Assembly (NCBI GenBank): GCA_049653005.1
Contig: JBASFL010000095.1
Location: forward strand, 1 to 64,000
Source: UBA2334 sp049653005
Lineage (GTDB): Bacteria; Pseudomonadota; Gammaproteobacteria; Burkholderiales; Burkholderiaceae_C
DNA: 64,000 nucleotides
Direction of reading: 5' to 3'
Under the pieces are notes generated by a model. The model did no database searches, had not been told where the DNA came from, and saw nothing but the letters and a program-made list of their open reading frames with translations. Within the stretch, counting starts at the first letter, position 1. Each line of letters starts with the position of its first letter. Of this stretch, positions 8,605 to 16,239 are shown in pieces. A program made the translations under genes and the position numbers.

Positions 8605-10113
8605 ATGAGTGACTCTTTTTCCCAACTTTCGCTGGCACCTTCGCTGGCACGCGCCGTGGCCGAAATGGGCTACGAATCGATGACCCCCATCCAGGCCCAG
8701 GCCATTCCCGTGGTGCTGCAAGGCCGCGACGTGATGGGCGCTGCGCAAACCGGTACCGGCAAAACCGCTGCGTTTTCGCTCCCGCTGTTGCAGCGGATGA
8801 TGAAGCACGAAAACGCCTCCACATCGCCCGCGCGCCACCCCGTGCGGGCCTTGGTGCTGCTGCCCACCCGCGAACTGGCCGACCAGGTGGCCCAGCAGGT
8901 CAAGCTGTACGCCAAATACACCCACCTGCGTAGCGCGGTGGTGTTCGGTGGCATGGACATGAAGCCCCAGACGCTGGAGCTGAAAGCCGGTGTCGAGGTG
9001 CTGGTGGCCACCCCTGGCCGCTTGCTGGACCACATCGAGGCCAAAAACTGCGTGCTCAACCAGGTGGAGTACGTGGTGCTTGACGAGGCTGACCGCATGC
9101 TGGACATCGGGTTTTTGCCCGACCTGCAGCGCATCCTCAGCTACCTGCCCAAACAACGCACCACGCTGCTGTTTTCGGCCACTTTCTCGTCCGAAATCAA
9201 GCGCCTGGCCAGCAGCTACCTGCAAGACCCGGTCACCATCGAAGTGGCCCGCTCCAACGCCACCGCGTCCACGGTGGAGCAGCGCTTCATCGGGGTGGGC
9301 GACGACGACAAACGCCGCGCCGTGCACCAAGTGCTGAAAGAGCGCGGCCTGAAGCAGGCCTTCATTTTTGTGAACAGCAAGCTGGGCTGTGCCCGCCTGG
9401 CGCGCTCGCTGGAGCGCGAAGGCCTGAAAACCACGGCGCTGCACGGTGACAAGTCGCAAGACGAACGCCTGAAAGCGCTGGAAGCCTTCAAGTCGGGCGC
9501 CGTCGATTTGCTGGTGTGCACCGATGTGGCGGCCCGTGGCCTGGATATCAAAGACGTGCCAGCGGTGTTCAACTTTGACTTGCCCTTCAACGCCGAAGAC
9601 TACGTGCACCGCATCGGCCGCACGGGCCGTGCGGGTGCGTCGGGGTTGGCGGTGTCCCTGGTGTCGCCCAGCGATTCGCGGTTGCTGGCCGACATTGAAA
9701 AACTCATCAACGTCAAAGCCGAGGTCGAGCCGTTCCAAATTGACGACACCTCGCGCCCGATGGGCCGCATCAACGACGGTCAGCGCCACTGGAAGAGCGA
9801 ATCCGCCGAACGTGGTGGCGACGCGGTGGCGGCCCAGCAGCCCGATGCCCGCCCGGCCCGCGCACCCCGCAGCGGGCCACGGGCCCCGGTGGACCCGTTT
9901 TTCGACAAACCCTACGAACCCGGTGCCCCCTCGTCGTCTGACGCCAAGCCCGCTTGGGAGGCCACGGCCAAACCCGCTGCGCGTGTGTCGGCCAACATCA
10001 AGCCCCGCAAGCGCATGGCCGCGCTGTTCATGCAACCGGTGGCCCACGTGGCGCCTGTGCAGGCTGACGCGGGTGCCCTTGCCGAGCAACCCGCACAGGC
10101 CACTGCCGACTGA
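8605..10113 (+). CDS. rhlE: DEAD-box RNA helicase RhlE
   Basis: A 502-residue ATP-dependent RNA helicase for RNA and ribosome metabolism. The ATG at 8605 gives the standard start MSDSFSQLSLAPSLARAV; the frame is open further upstream only by overlap with the preceding gene. Motifs in order: Q motif (GYESMTPIQAQAIP), AQTGTGKT near 46-53, PTRELA, TPGR, DEAD near 160-163, SAT near 191, ARGLDI and HRIGRTGR near 335-342. A low-complexity basic tail (about 380-502) is rich in Ala, Pro, Arg and Lys, as in other RhlE proteins. GACAAT ends eight bases before the ATG, suggesting a very short or absent leader. A strong terminator follows. Confidence 0.94.
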   Translation: MSDSFSQLSLAPSLARAVAEMGYESMTPIQAQAIPVVLQGRDVMGAAQTGTGKTAAFSLPLLQRMMKHENASTSPARHPVRALVLLPTRELADQVAQQVKLYAKYTHLRSAVVFGGMDMKPQTLELKAGVEVLVATPGRLLDHIEAKNCVLNQVEYVVLDEADRMLDIGFLPDLQRILSYLPKQRTTLLFSATFSSEIKRLASSYLQDPVTIEVARSNATASTVEQRFIGVGDDDKRRAVHQVLKERGLKQAFIFVNSKLGCARLARSLEREGLKTTALHGDKSQDERLKALEAFKSGAVDLLVCTDVAARGLDIKDVPAVFNFDLPFNAEDYVHRIGRTGRAGASGLAVSLVSPSDSRLLADIEKLINVKAEVEPFQIDDTSRPMGRINDGQRHWKSESAERGGDAVAAQQPDARPARAPRSGPRAPVDPFFDKPYEPGAPSSSDAKPAWEATAKPAARVSANIKPRKRMAALFMQPVAHVAPVQADAGALAEQPAQATAD

Positions 10114-10170
10114 GCACAGCTGACTGTGGCCGGGGCTTTGACCCCGTGCCCCTTGGTGTTCCTTCTCTTT

Positions 10171-10200
10171 GAAAGCCCGCTTCAGCGGGCTTTCTTTTTG
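10171..10200. terminator. Bidirectional terminator between rhlE and apaH
   Basis: A perfect 10-bp stem (GAAAGCCCGC at 10171-10180, GCGGGCTTTC at 10185-10194) with loop TTCA is followed by CTTTTTG. The apaH stop codon lies in the loop, so the last codons of apaH form half of the rhlE terminator. Confidence 0.85.
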
Positions 10201-11075
10201 GGTTTGTCTGTGCCGTCGGCTTTGTCGGGTTTGCCAGGGGTCTGGGCGCGCGGGCAGGGCACCTGCTCCAGGGCCAGGGTGGCGGGTGCTTCCCCTTGCG
10301 CCGCGGGCACCAGGCGGGCAGCGGTGAGACAGCCGCCCCACACGCAGCCCGTGTCCAGGGCCAGCAGGTGGGGGCGTTGCAGCCCTTGCAGGGTGGACCA
10401 GTGGCCAAATGCCACGGGGTGCTGCGCCGTCAGGCGGCCGGGCACGTCAAACCAGGGCATGTAGCCGGGGGGCTGGCTGCCCACGTCGTCTTTGCTGTCG
10501 AATTCCATGCGGCCTTCGGCCGTGCAAAACCGCAGGCGGGTCAGGGCGTTGAGCACCACGCGCAGCCGGTCGTGGCCTTGCAAGACATCGCTCCATTGGT
10601 CGGGTTGGTTGCCGTACATGACTCGAAAGAAGTTTTCATGGTCAAAACCGGCTATGGTGCTTGACAGTTCTTGTGCCAGCACTATGGTTTTTTCTGCTGT
10701 CCATTGGGGCAGCACACCCGCGTGCACCATCAACCAGCCGTGCTCCAGCCGGGCCAGCGGTTGCTGGCGCAGCCAGTGGCGCAGGGTGGGGACATCGGGC
10801 GCGTTCAGCACGGGAGCCAGGGTGTCTTTGCGGCCGGGTTTGCGCACGCCCTGTGCCACGCCCAGCAGGTGCAGGTCGTGGTTGCCCAGGATGCAGCGGG
10901 CCGAGCTGCCAGCGGCCATGGCCCAGCGCAGCACCCCCAGTGAATCGGGCCCCCGGTTCACCAGGTCGCCCAGCAGGTAAGCGGTGTCGCGGCTGGGCGA
11001 AAAATCGAGGGTTTGCAGCAGGTGTTGCAGGGATGCGTTGCAGCCCTGCACGTCGCCAATCATGTAAAGTGCCAT
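10182..11075 (-). CDS. apaH: Symmetrical bis(5'-nucleosyl)-tetraphosphatase
   Basis: A 297-residue metallophosphatase that hydrolyses diadenosine tetraphosphate to ADP, limiting Ap4A and Np4-capped RNA. Motifs of the family are clear: MIGDVQGC at the start, GDLVNRGPDS, ILGNHDLH and the late FGHWSTLQG. The ATG at 11075 is chosen over a TTG six bases upstream. The C-terminal tail is longer than usual and ends in a Lys-rich stretch encoded within the rhlE terminator stem. The start is nine bases from that of the divergent CNNM-type gene. CATAAT lies six bases upstream of the ATG, so a leaderless mRNA is likely. Confidence 0.93.
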   Translation of the reverse strand: MALYMIGDVQGCNASLQHLLQTLDFSPSRDTAYLLGDLVNRGPDSLGVLRWAMAAGSSARCILGNHDLHLLGVAQGVRKPGRKDTLAPVLNAPDVPTLRHWLRQQPLARLEHGWLMVHAGVLPQWTAEKTIVLAQELSSTIAGFDHENFFRVMYGNQPDQWSDVLQGHDRLRVVLNALTRLRFCTAEGRMEFDSKDDVGSQPPGYMPWFDVPGRLTAQHPVAFGHWSTLQGLQRPHLLALDTGCVWGGCLTAARLVPAAQGEAPATLALEQVPCPRAQTPGKPDKADGTDKPKKKAR

Positions 11076-11084
11076 TCGCAAATT

Positions 11085-12416
11085 ATGGATGTCGTCTTAA
11101 TCGTTTTTCTCACGCTGCTCAACGGCGCGTTCGCCATGTCCGAACTGGCCTTGGCATCCAGCAAAAAGGCCCGGCTGCAAGCCCTGGCCGAAGCCGGCGA
11201 CAAGGGCGCGCAAACCGCGCTGAAGTTGCTGGAAAACCCCACACAGTTTTTGTCATCGGTGCAGGTGGGTATCACGTCCATTGGCATGTTGAACGGCATC
11301 GTGGGCGAGGCCGCGTTCAGCGCCGGTTTGTCGGCCACTTTGCAACGCTGGGGGCTGACGGTGGGCACGGCCGATGTGACCGCCACGGCCGTGGTGGTGG
11401 TGGTCATCACCTTCGTCACCATTGTGTTTGGCGAGCTGGTGCCCAAACGCATTGGCCAGCTGTACCCTGAGGCGGTGGCCCGTGTGGTGTCGCGCCCCAT
11501 GGACTGGGTGGCACGCGGTGCGCGCCCTTTTGTGGCCTTGCTCAGCACCACCACCCAGGCGGTGTTGAAGCTCATGCGCATCAACACCAACGCGGTGCAA
11601 CACGTCACCGAGGAAGAAATTGCCGCCAGCCTGGAAGAGGGGGTGGGCGCCGGCATCATCGAAGCGCACGAACACCAGATGGTGCGCAACGTGTTTTTGC
11701 TGGATGACCGGCAACTCGCCTCCATCATGCGGCCCCGGGCCGATATCGAATGGCTGGAGGCGTCTGACACCTTGGCGCAGGCCATGGAGAAAGCCTGGCG
11801 CTTTGGCCACTCTTGGTACCCCGTGTGCCGCGACGGGCTGGACGACGTGGTGGGCGTGGTGCACGTGCCGCGTGTCATGGAGCTGCGCGCCGCCCAGAAA
11901 GCGGGCGAGCCCGTGGAGGACGTGCTGTTGGCGCACGTGCTGCCAGCGGTGTTTGTGCCGGAAACCCTGTCGGGCATGGAACTGCTGGAGCAGTTCCGCG
12001 CCCAGGCCACGCGCATGGTGTTTGTGGTGGACGAATACGGGGAAGTGCAAGGCCTGCTGACCCCGCTGGACATGCTGGAGGCCATCACCGGTGAGCTGTC
12101 GCCGCAAACCGCGGTGGACGCCTGGGCCATTCGGCAACCCGATGGATCTTGGCAGGTGGACGGTGCCATGCCCGCACAAGAGCTGAAGGCCCGCCTGGAC
12201 CTGGACAGCCTGCCCGACGAAGACAAAGGCCGCTACAACACCGTGGCCGGCCTCATGCAAACCGTGGCCGGTGACTTGCTGGCCCAGGGCGATGCCGTGG
12301 AGTGGGACGGCTGGCGCTTTGAGGTGCAGGCGCTGGAAGGGCGGCGCATCGACCGCGTGCTCATCCAGCGGCAGGCGGCACCGACACCGGCCGGTGCTCA
12401 AACAGCCACGCCTTGA
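11085..12416 (+). CDS. CNNM/CorC-family membrane protein with CBS pair (HlyC/CorC-type)
   Basis: A 443-residue inner-membrane protein probably linked to divalent-cation (Mg or Co) homeostasis. An N-terminal CNNM (DUF21) domain of about 190 residues holds several membrane spans (MDVVLIVFLTLLNGAFAMSE, AVVVVVITFVTIVFGELVPK). A CBS-domain pair follows (about 205-335; IMRPRADIEWL, FVVDEYGEVQGLLT), then a CorC/HlyC C-terminal domain (about 350-435; YNTVAGLM, GWRFEV). The ATG at 11085 fits the conserved start but has no visible Shine-Dalgarno sequence. It is divergent from apaH by nine bases, and its 3' end overlaps the 3' end of cbbR by 56 bases. Confidence 0.85.
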   Translation: MDVVLIVFLTLLNGAFAMSELALASSKKARLQALAEAGDKGAQTALKLLENPTQFLSSVQVGITSIGMLNGIVGEAAFSAGLSATLQRWGLTVGTADVTATAVVVVVITFVTIVFGELVPKRIGQLYPEAVARVVSRPMDWVARGARPFVALLSTTTQAVLKLMRINTNAVQHVTEEEIAASLEEGVGAGIIEAHEHQMVRNVFLLDDRQLASIMRPRADIEWLEASDTLAQAMEKAWRFGHSWYPVCRDGLDDVVGVVHVPRVMELRAAQKAGEPVEDVLLAHVLPAVFVPETLSGMELLEQFRAQATRMVFVVDEYGEVQGLLTPLDMLEAITGELSPQTAVDAWAIRQPDGSWQVDGAMPAQELKARLDLDSLPDEDKGRYNTVAGLMQTVAGDLLAQGDAVEWDGWRFEVQALEGRRIDRVLIQRQAAPTPAGAQTATP

Positions 12417-13281
12417 AGGCCACGGCGGCGGCCGAGAGTTTTTTGCCCTTGGGGTAGACCACGTGCCAGCGGCGGATCAGCGGAAAGCCCAGCACGTCGA
12501 GCATCACCAGCTCCTTCAGCGCCAACTCTGACACCACGGTGGTGGCCGACAACACGGCCAGGCCCAGCCCACCGGCCACGGTTTGTTTGATGGCTTCGTT
12601 GCTGCCCACCTCCAGCCGGTTTTTCAGGGTGATGCCGTGGGCCGCAAAAAAGCGCTCGGCCGTCAGGCGGGTGCCCGAGCCGGGTTCGCGCAGGATGAAC
12701 GGCTCTTGCCGCAGCCGGTGCGGCTCAATGGCCGCTTGCCCCACCAGCGGGTGCTGGGGCGGGGCCACCAGCACCAGGGGGTTTTGGGCGAACTCTTCGC
12801 TGACCACGTCCATGTGTTCGGGTGCCTGGCCCATGATGTAGAGGTCGTCTTGGTTTTGCGCTAGGCGTTGCAGCAGGTTTTCCCGGTTGCCCACGACCAT
12901 GGCCACCTCGATGCCCGGGTGCGCCGCACAAAAACCACCCAGCAGCTTGGGCACGGTGTATTTCACCGTGGTCAGGATGGCGATTTTCAAGCTGCCCTTT
13001 TCCACCCCACGCAAGGCCGCCAGGTCTTGCGACAGGCGCTCCAGCCGCCCCTCGATGTCGGCGCACGCCTCGGCCAGGGTGTGGCCCGCTGCGGTGAGAA
13101 AGATTTTTTTACCCAGTTGCTCGAACAAGGGCTGACCCACGGTTTCCGCCAGCTGCTTGACTTGCAGCGACAAGGTGGGCGGCGACAGGTGCAGTTCTTC
13201 AGCGGCCCGGGCGAAGCTGCAATGCCGCGCCACGGCCAGAAAGATGCGCAACTGGTGCAGGGTGGCGTGGCGGAGGTTCAT
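12361..13281 (-). CDS. cbbR: LysR-type regulator CbbR of the RuBisCO operon
   Basis: A 306-residue LysR-family activator. The winged helix-turn-helix occupies residues 1-62 (LHQLRIFLAVARHCSFARAA, LHLSPPTLSLQVKQL). The effector domain has the CbbR-type stretches FILREPGSGTR and SNEAIKQTVAGGLGLAVLS. It is divergent from cbbL with 162 bases between, the classical CbbR arrangement, and should activate cbbLSQO in response to metabolites such as RuBP, phosphoenolpyruvate or NADPH. It differs clearly from the second CbbR at 32466-33410 (here VGQPLFEQLGKK, there VGLPLFERSGRK). Its 3' end overlaps the convergent CNNM-type gene. Confidence 0.9.
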   Translation of the reverse strand: MNLRHATLHQLRIFLAVARHCSFARAAEELHLSPPTLSLQVKQLAETVGQPLFEQLGKKIFLTAAGHTLAEACADIEGRLERLSQDLAALRGVEKGSLKIAILTTVKYTVPKLLGGFCAAHPGIEVAMVVGNRENLLQRLAQNQDDLYIMGQAPEHMDVVSEEFAQNPLVLVAPPQHPLVGQAAIEPHRLRQEPFILREPGSGTRLTAERFFAAHGITLKNRLEVGSNEAIKQTVAGGLGLAVLSATTVVSELALKELVMLDVLGFPLIRRWHVVYPKGKKLSAAAVAFKAWLFEHRPVSVPPAAG

Positions 13282-13290
13282 GGTTATAAG

Positions 13291-13337
13291 TTTATAAAAG
13301 TAAACCGTAACGGTTCAAACATTTTACTTTTATTAAA
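13291..13337. promoter_or_regulatory. Likely CbbR operator between cbbR and cbbL
   Basis: TTTATAAAAGTAAA (13291-13304) is mirrored by TTTACTTTTATTAAA (13323-13337), one base off a perfect inverted repeat. Between them sits AACCGT-A-ACGGTT (13303-13315), a perfect palindrome about one central base. AT-rich dyads of this kind with T-N11-A half-sites suit a LysR activator bound near a divergent promoter. CbbR binding is inferred. Confidence 0.55.
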
Positions 13338-13443
13338 TGTTGTGGGGTTCCACAATCCGCACCAGTTCAAAGCAAGTCCACCCACTTTGGTGTGCTTTGG
13401 GCACCAAAGTGAGTCATCTACACAACCTGAAACAGGAGCAAAC

Positions 13444-14865
13444 ATGGCAACGAAAACCTACAACGCCGGTGTCAAGGAATACCGCAGCACGTACTGGACC
13501 CCCACCTACACGCCGCTGGACACCGACATCCTGGCGTGTTTCAAGATCACCCCCCAGGCGGGTGTGGACCGCGAAGAAGTGGCCGCCGCTGTGGCCGCCG
13601 AATCGTCCACCGGCACCTGGACCACCGTGTGGACCGACCTGCTGACCGACCTCGACTACTACAAAGGCCGCGCCTACCGCATTGAAGACGTGCCCGGCGA
13701 CGACACCTGCTTCTACGCGTTTGTGGCTTACCCCATCGACCTGTTTGAAGAAGGCTCCGTGGTCAACGTGTTGACCTCGCTGGTCGGCAACGTGTTTGGC
13801 TTCAAGGCCCTGCGTGCCCTGCGCCTGGAAGACATCCGCTTCCCCATCGCTTACGTGAAAACCTGCGGTGGCCCTCCCCACGGCATTCAGGTCGAGCGCG
13901 ACATCATGAACAAATACGGCCGTCCGCTGCTGGGTTGCACCATCAAGCCCAAGCTGGGCTTGTCGGGCAAGAACTACGGCCGCGCCGTGTACGAATGCCT
14001 GCGCGGTGGCCTGGACTTCACCAAAGACGACGAAAACGTCAACAGCCAGCCCTTCATGCGGTGGCGCCAGCGTTTCGACTTCGTGCAGGAAGCCATTGAA
14101 AAGGCCGAGCGCGAAACCGGCGAGCGCAAAGGCCACTACCTGAACGTGACCGCCCCCACGCCAGAAGAGATGTACAAGCGCGCCGAATACGCGAAAGAAA
14201 TCGGCTCGCCGATCATCATGCACGACTACCTGACCGGTGGCCTGACCGCCAACACCGGCCTGGCCAACTGGTGCCGCGACAACGGCATGTTGCTGCACAT
14301 CCACCGCGCCATGCACGCCGTGCTCGACCGCAACCCCCACCACGGCATCCACTTCCGCGTCTTGACCAAGGTGCTGCGCTTGTCCGGTGGTGACCACCTG
14401 CACTCGGGCACCGTCGTGGGCAAGCTGGAAGGCGACCGCGCCTCCACGCTGGGCTGGATCGACATCATGCGCGACCAGTTCATCAAAGAAGACCGCAGCC
14501 GCGGCATCTTCTTCGACCAGGACTGGGGCTCCATGCCCGGCGTGATTCCGGTTGCCTCTGGTGGCATTCACGTGTGGCACATGCCCGCGCTGGTCAACAT
14601 CTTCGGCGACGACTCGGTGTTGCAGTTCGGCGGCGGCACGTTGGGTCACCCCTGGGGCAACGCCGCCGGTGCGGCCGCCAACCGCGTGGCGCTGGAAGCC
14701 TGCGTCAAGGCCCGCAACGAAGGCGTGGCCGTGGAAAAAGAAGGCAAGGCCGTGTTGTCCGACGCCGCCAAGCATTCGCCCGAACTGAAGATCGCCATGG
14801 AAACCTGGAAAGAAATCAAGTTCGAGTTCGACACCGTGGACAAGCTGGATATTGCACACAAGTGA
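13444..14865 (+). CDS. cbbL: RuBisCO large subunit, form IA
   Basis: A 473-residue catalytic subunit of ribulose-1,5-bisphosphate carboxylase/oxygenase, cytoplasmic in an L8S8 complex. The ATG at 13444 has AGGAG six bases upstream. The start MATKTYNAGVKEYRSTYWTP is the form IA (green-like) signature, not the red-like IC form. Catalytic elements include TIKPKLGLSGKNYG (active-site Lys), GGLDFTKDDENVNSQ (Lys carbamylated, with Asp and Glu magnesium ligands), HIHRAMHA and loop 6 SGTVVGKLEGDR. No carboxysome genes are adjacent, so this looks like a cytosolic enzyme served by the CbbQO activase encoded downstream. Confidence 0.98.
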   Translation: MATKTYNAGVKEYRSTYWTPTYTPLDTDILACFKITPQAGVDREEVAAAVAAESSTGTWTTVWTDLLTDLDYYKGRAYRIEDVPGDDTCFYAFVAYPIDLFEEGSVVNVLTSLVGNVFGFKALRALRLEDIRFPIAYVKTCGGPPHGIQVERDIMNKYGRPLLGCTIKPKLGLSGKNYGRAVYECLRGGLDFTKDDENVNSQPFMRWRQRFDFVQEAIEKAERETGERKGHYLNVTAPTPEEMYKRAEYAKEIGSPIIMHDYLTGGLTANTGLANWCRDNGMLLHIHRAMHAVLDRNPHHGIHFRVLTKVLRLSGGDHLHSGTVVGKLEGDRASTLGWIDIMRDQFIKEDRSRGIFFDQDWGSMPGVIPVASGGIHVWHMPALVNIFGDDSVLQFGGGTLGHPWGNAAGAAANRVALEACVKARNEGVAVEKEGKAVLSDAAKHSPELKIAMETWKEIKFEFDTVDKLDIAHK

Positions 14866-14912
14866 TGCCTATCGCTTGACAGTATTCAATCTACAGCTAT
14901 TGTTTTTGTAAG
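14866..14912. repeat. Partial dispersed-repeat copy in the cbbL-cbbS spacer
   Basis: CTATCGCTTGACAGTATTCA followed by CTACAGCTATTGTTTTTG resembles the left arm of the repeat at 61452-61488 (gcgcttgctggtattgaaca, then gtttgctat). Copies of this kind may set the relative cbbL and cbbS mRNA levels. Confidence 0.4.
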
Positions 14913-14921
14913 GAATAAATC

Positions 14922-15269
14922 ATGCAAGACTACAACTCACGCCTGTCCGATCCTGCCAGCCGCAAGTTCGAGACCTTCTCTTACCTGCCCGCCATGACCA
15001 CCGATGAAATCCGCAAGCAAGTGGAGTATTTGGTGAAGAAGGGCCTGAACCCCGCCATCGAACACATCGAACCCCAGTACCTGATGGATTCCTACTGGTA
15101 CATGTGGAAGCTGCCCATGTTCGGTGAAACCGACGTGGACAAGGTGCTGGCCGAGTGCGAAGCTTGCCGCCAAGCCAACCCCGACAACCACGTGCGCCTG
15201 ATCGGCTACGACAACTTCACGCAGTCGCAAGGCGCAAGTATGGTCATCTTCCGCGGCAAAACCGTGTGA
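14922..15269 (+). CDS. cbbS: RuBisCO small subunit, form I
   Basis: A 115-residue small subunit that caps the L8 core and completes the L8S8 holoenzyme. AAGGAAT six bases before the ATG is a good ribosome-binding site. Motifs are RKFETFSYLP, QVEYLVKKGLNPAIEH, YWYMWKLPMFGE and VRLIGYDNFTQSQG, with the short betaA-betaB loop typical of form IA partners. It lies 56 bases after cbbL and is the second gene of the operon. Confidence 0.97.
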   Translation: MQDYNSRLSDPASRKFETFSYLPAMTTDEIRKQVEYLVKKGLNPAIEHIEPQYLMDSYWYMWKLPMFGETDVDKVLAECEACRQANPDNHVRLIGYDNFTQSQGASMVIFRGKTV

Positions 15270-15276
15270 TGAAAGC

Positions 15277-15311
15277 GCCACCCCCAACCCTTGAGCAGGG
15301 CGGGGGGTGGC
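15277..15311 (+). other. GC-rich hairpin after cbbS (processing or attenuation element)
   Basis: GCCACCCCC (15277-15285) pairs with GGGGGTGGC (15303-15311), extended by AACCCT against AGGG. There is no T run, so it is more likely an RNA-stability or partial-attenuation element that keeps cbbLS message above cbbQO. The rest of the 153-base cbbS-cbbQ gap is GC-rich without an open frame. Confidence 0.55.
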
Positions 15312-15422
15312 CGATGCAGTGAGGTCAAGGGGGAGACGGCCATAGGCCGGCGGAGGACACGAACGGAGTCGGCCGCCCCCCGACCTGCGGCGCAGGCCAA
15401 CGAAGCAGTGGAGACGAGCAAC

Positions 15423-16226
15423 ATGAACAACACCCTGGACGCCTACCGCGTCACGAACGAGCCCTACTACCGCCCCGTGGCGGACGAGGTCAGCCTGTAC
15501 GAAGCCGCCTACTCGGTGCGCATGCCCATGATGCTCAAGGGCCCCACCGGCTGCGGCAAAACCCGGTTTGTGGAATACATGGCCTGGAAGCTGCAAAAGC
15601 CGCTCATCACCGTGGCCTGCAACGAAGACATGACCGCCTCCGACCTGGTGGGCCGCTTCCTGCTCGACGCCAACGGCACCCGCTGGCAAGACGGCCCCCT
15701 GGCCACCGCAGCCCGCCTGGGCGCCATTTGCTATTTGGACGAGGTGGTGGAAGCCCGGCAAGACACCACCGTGGTGATTCACCCGCTGACCGACAACCGC
15801 CGCGTGTTGCCGCTGGAAAAAAAGGGCGAACTCCTCAGGGCCCACCCCGATTTTCAAATCGTCATTTCCTACAACCCCGGCTACCAGAGTTTGATGAAGG
15901 ACTTGAAGCAGTCCACCAAGCAGCGCTTTGGGGCCCTGGATTTCAATTACCCCGACCACACCGTGGAAACCGAAATCGTGGCGCACGAAACCGGTGTCAC
16001 GGCCGAGGTGGCGGCCAAACTGGTGTCGATTGCCGAGCGCGCCCGCAACCTCAAGGGGCACGGGCTGGACGAAGGCATTTCCACCCGCATGCTGATTTAC
16101 GCAGGCAGCCTCATTGCCCAGGGCGTGGCCGCGCAAGCCGCTTGCCGTGTGGCGCTGGTGCGCCCCATCACCGACGACCCCGACATGCGCGACGCGCTCG
16201 ACGCCGCCGTGGCCACTTTCTTCTGA
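15423..16226 (+). CDS. cbbQ: RuBisCO activase AAA+ subunit CbbQ
   Basis: A 267-residue MoxR/NorQ-type AAA+ ATPase that, with CbbO, removes inhibitory sugar phosphates from form I RuBisCO. Walker A is KGPTGCGKTR near residues 38-47, Walker B AICYLDEVVEA near 101-111, with sensor-type SYNPGYQS and an Arg-rich STRMLIY segment. The ATG at 15423 gives the usual start of the family (YRVTNEPYY). It is followed 13 bases later by cbbO. Confidence 0.94.
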   Translation: MNNTLDAYRVTNEPYYRPVADEVSLYEAAYSVRMPMMLKGPTGCGKTRFVEYMAWKLQKPLITVACNEDMTASDLVGRFLLDANGTRWQDGPLATAARLGAICYLDEVVEARQDTTVVIHPLTDNRRVLPLEKKGELLRAHPDFQIVISYNPGYQSLMKDLKQSTKQRFGALDFNYPDHTVETEIVAHETGVTAEVAAKLVSIAERARNLKGHGLDEGISTRMLIYAGSLIAQGVAAQAACRVALVRPITDDPDMRDALDAAVATFF

Positions 16227-16239
16227 ACGGGCCGCCGCC

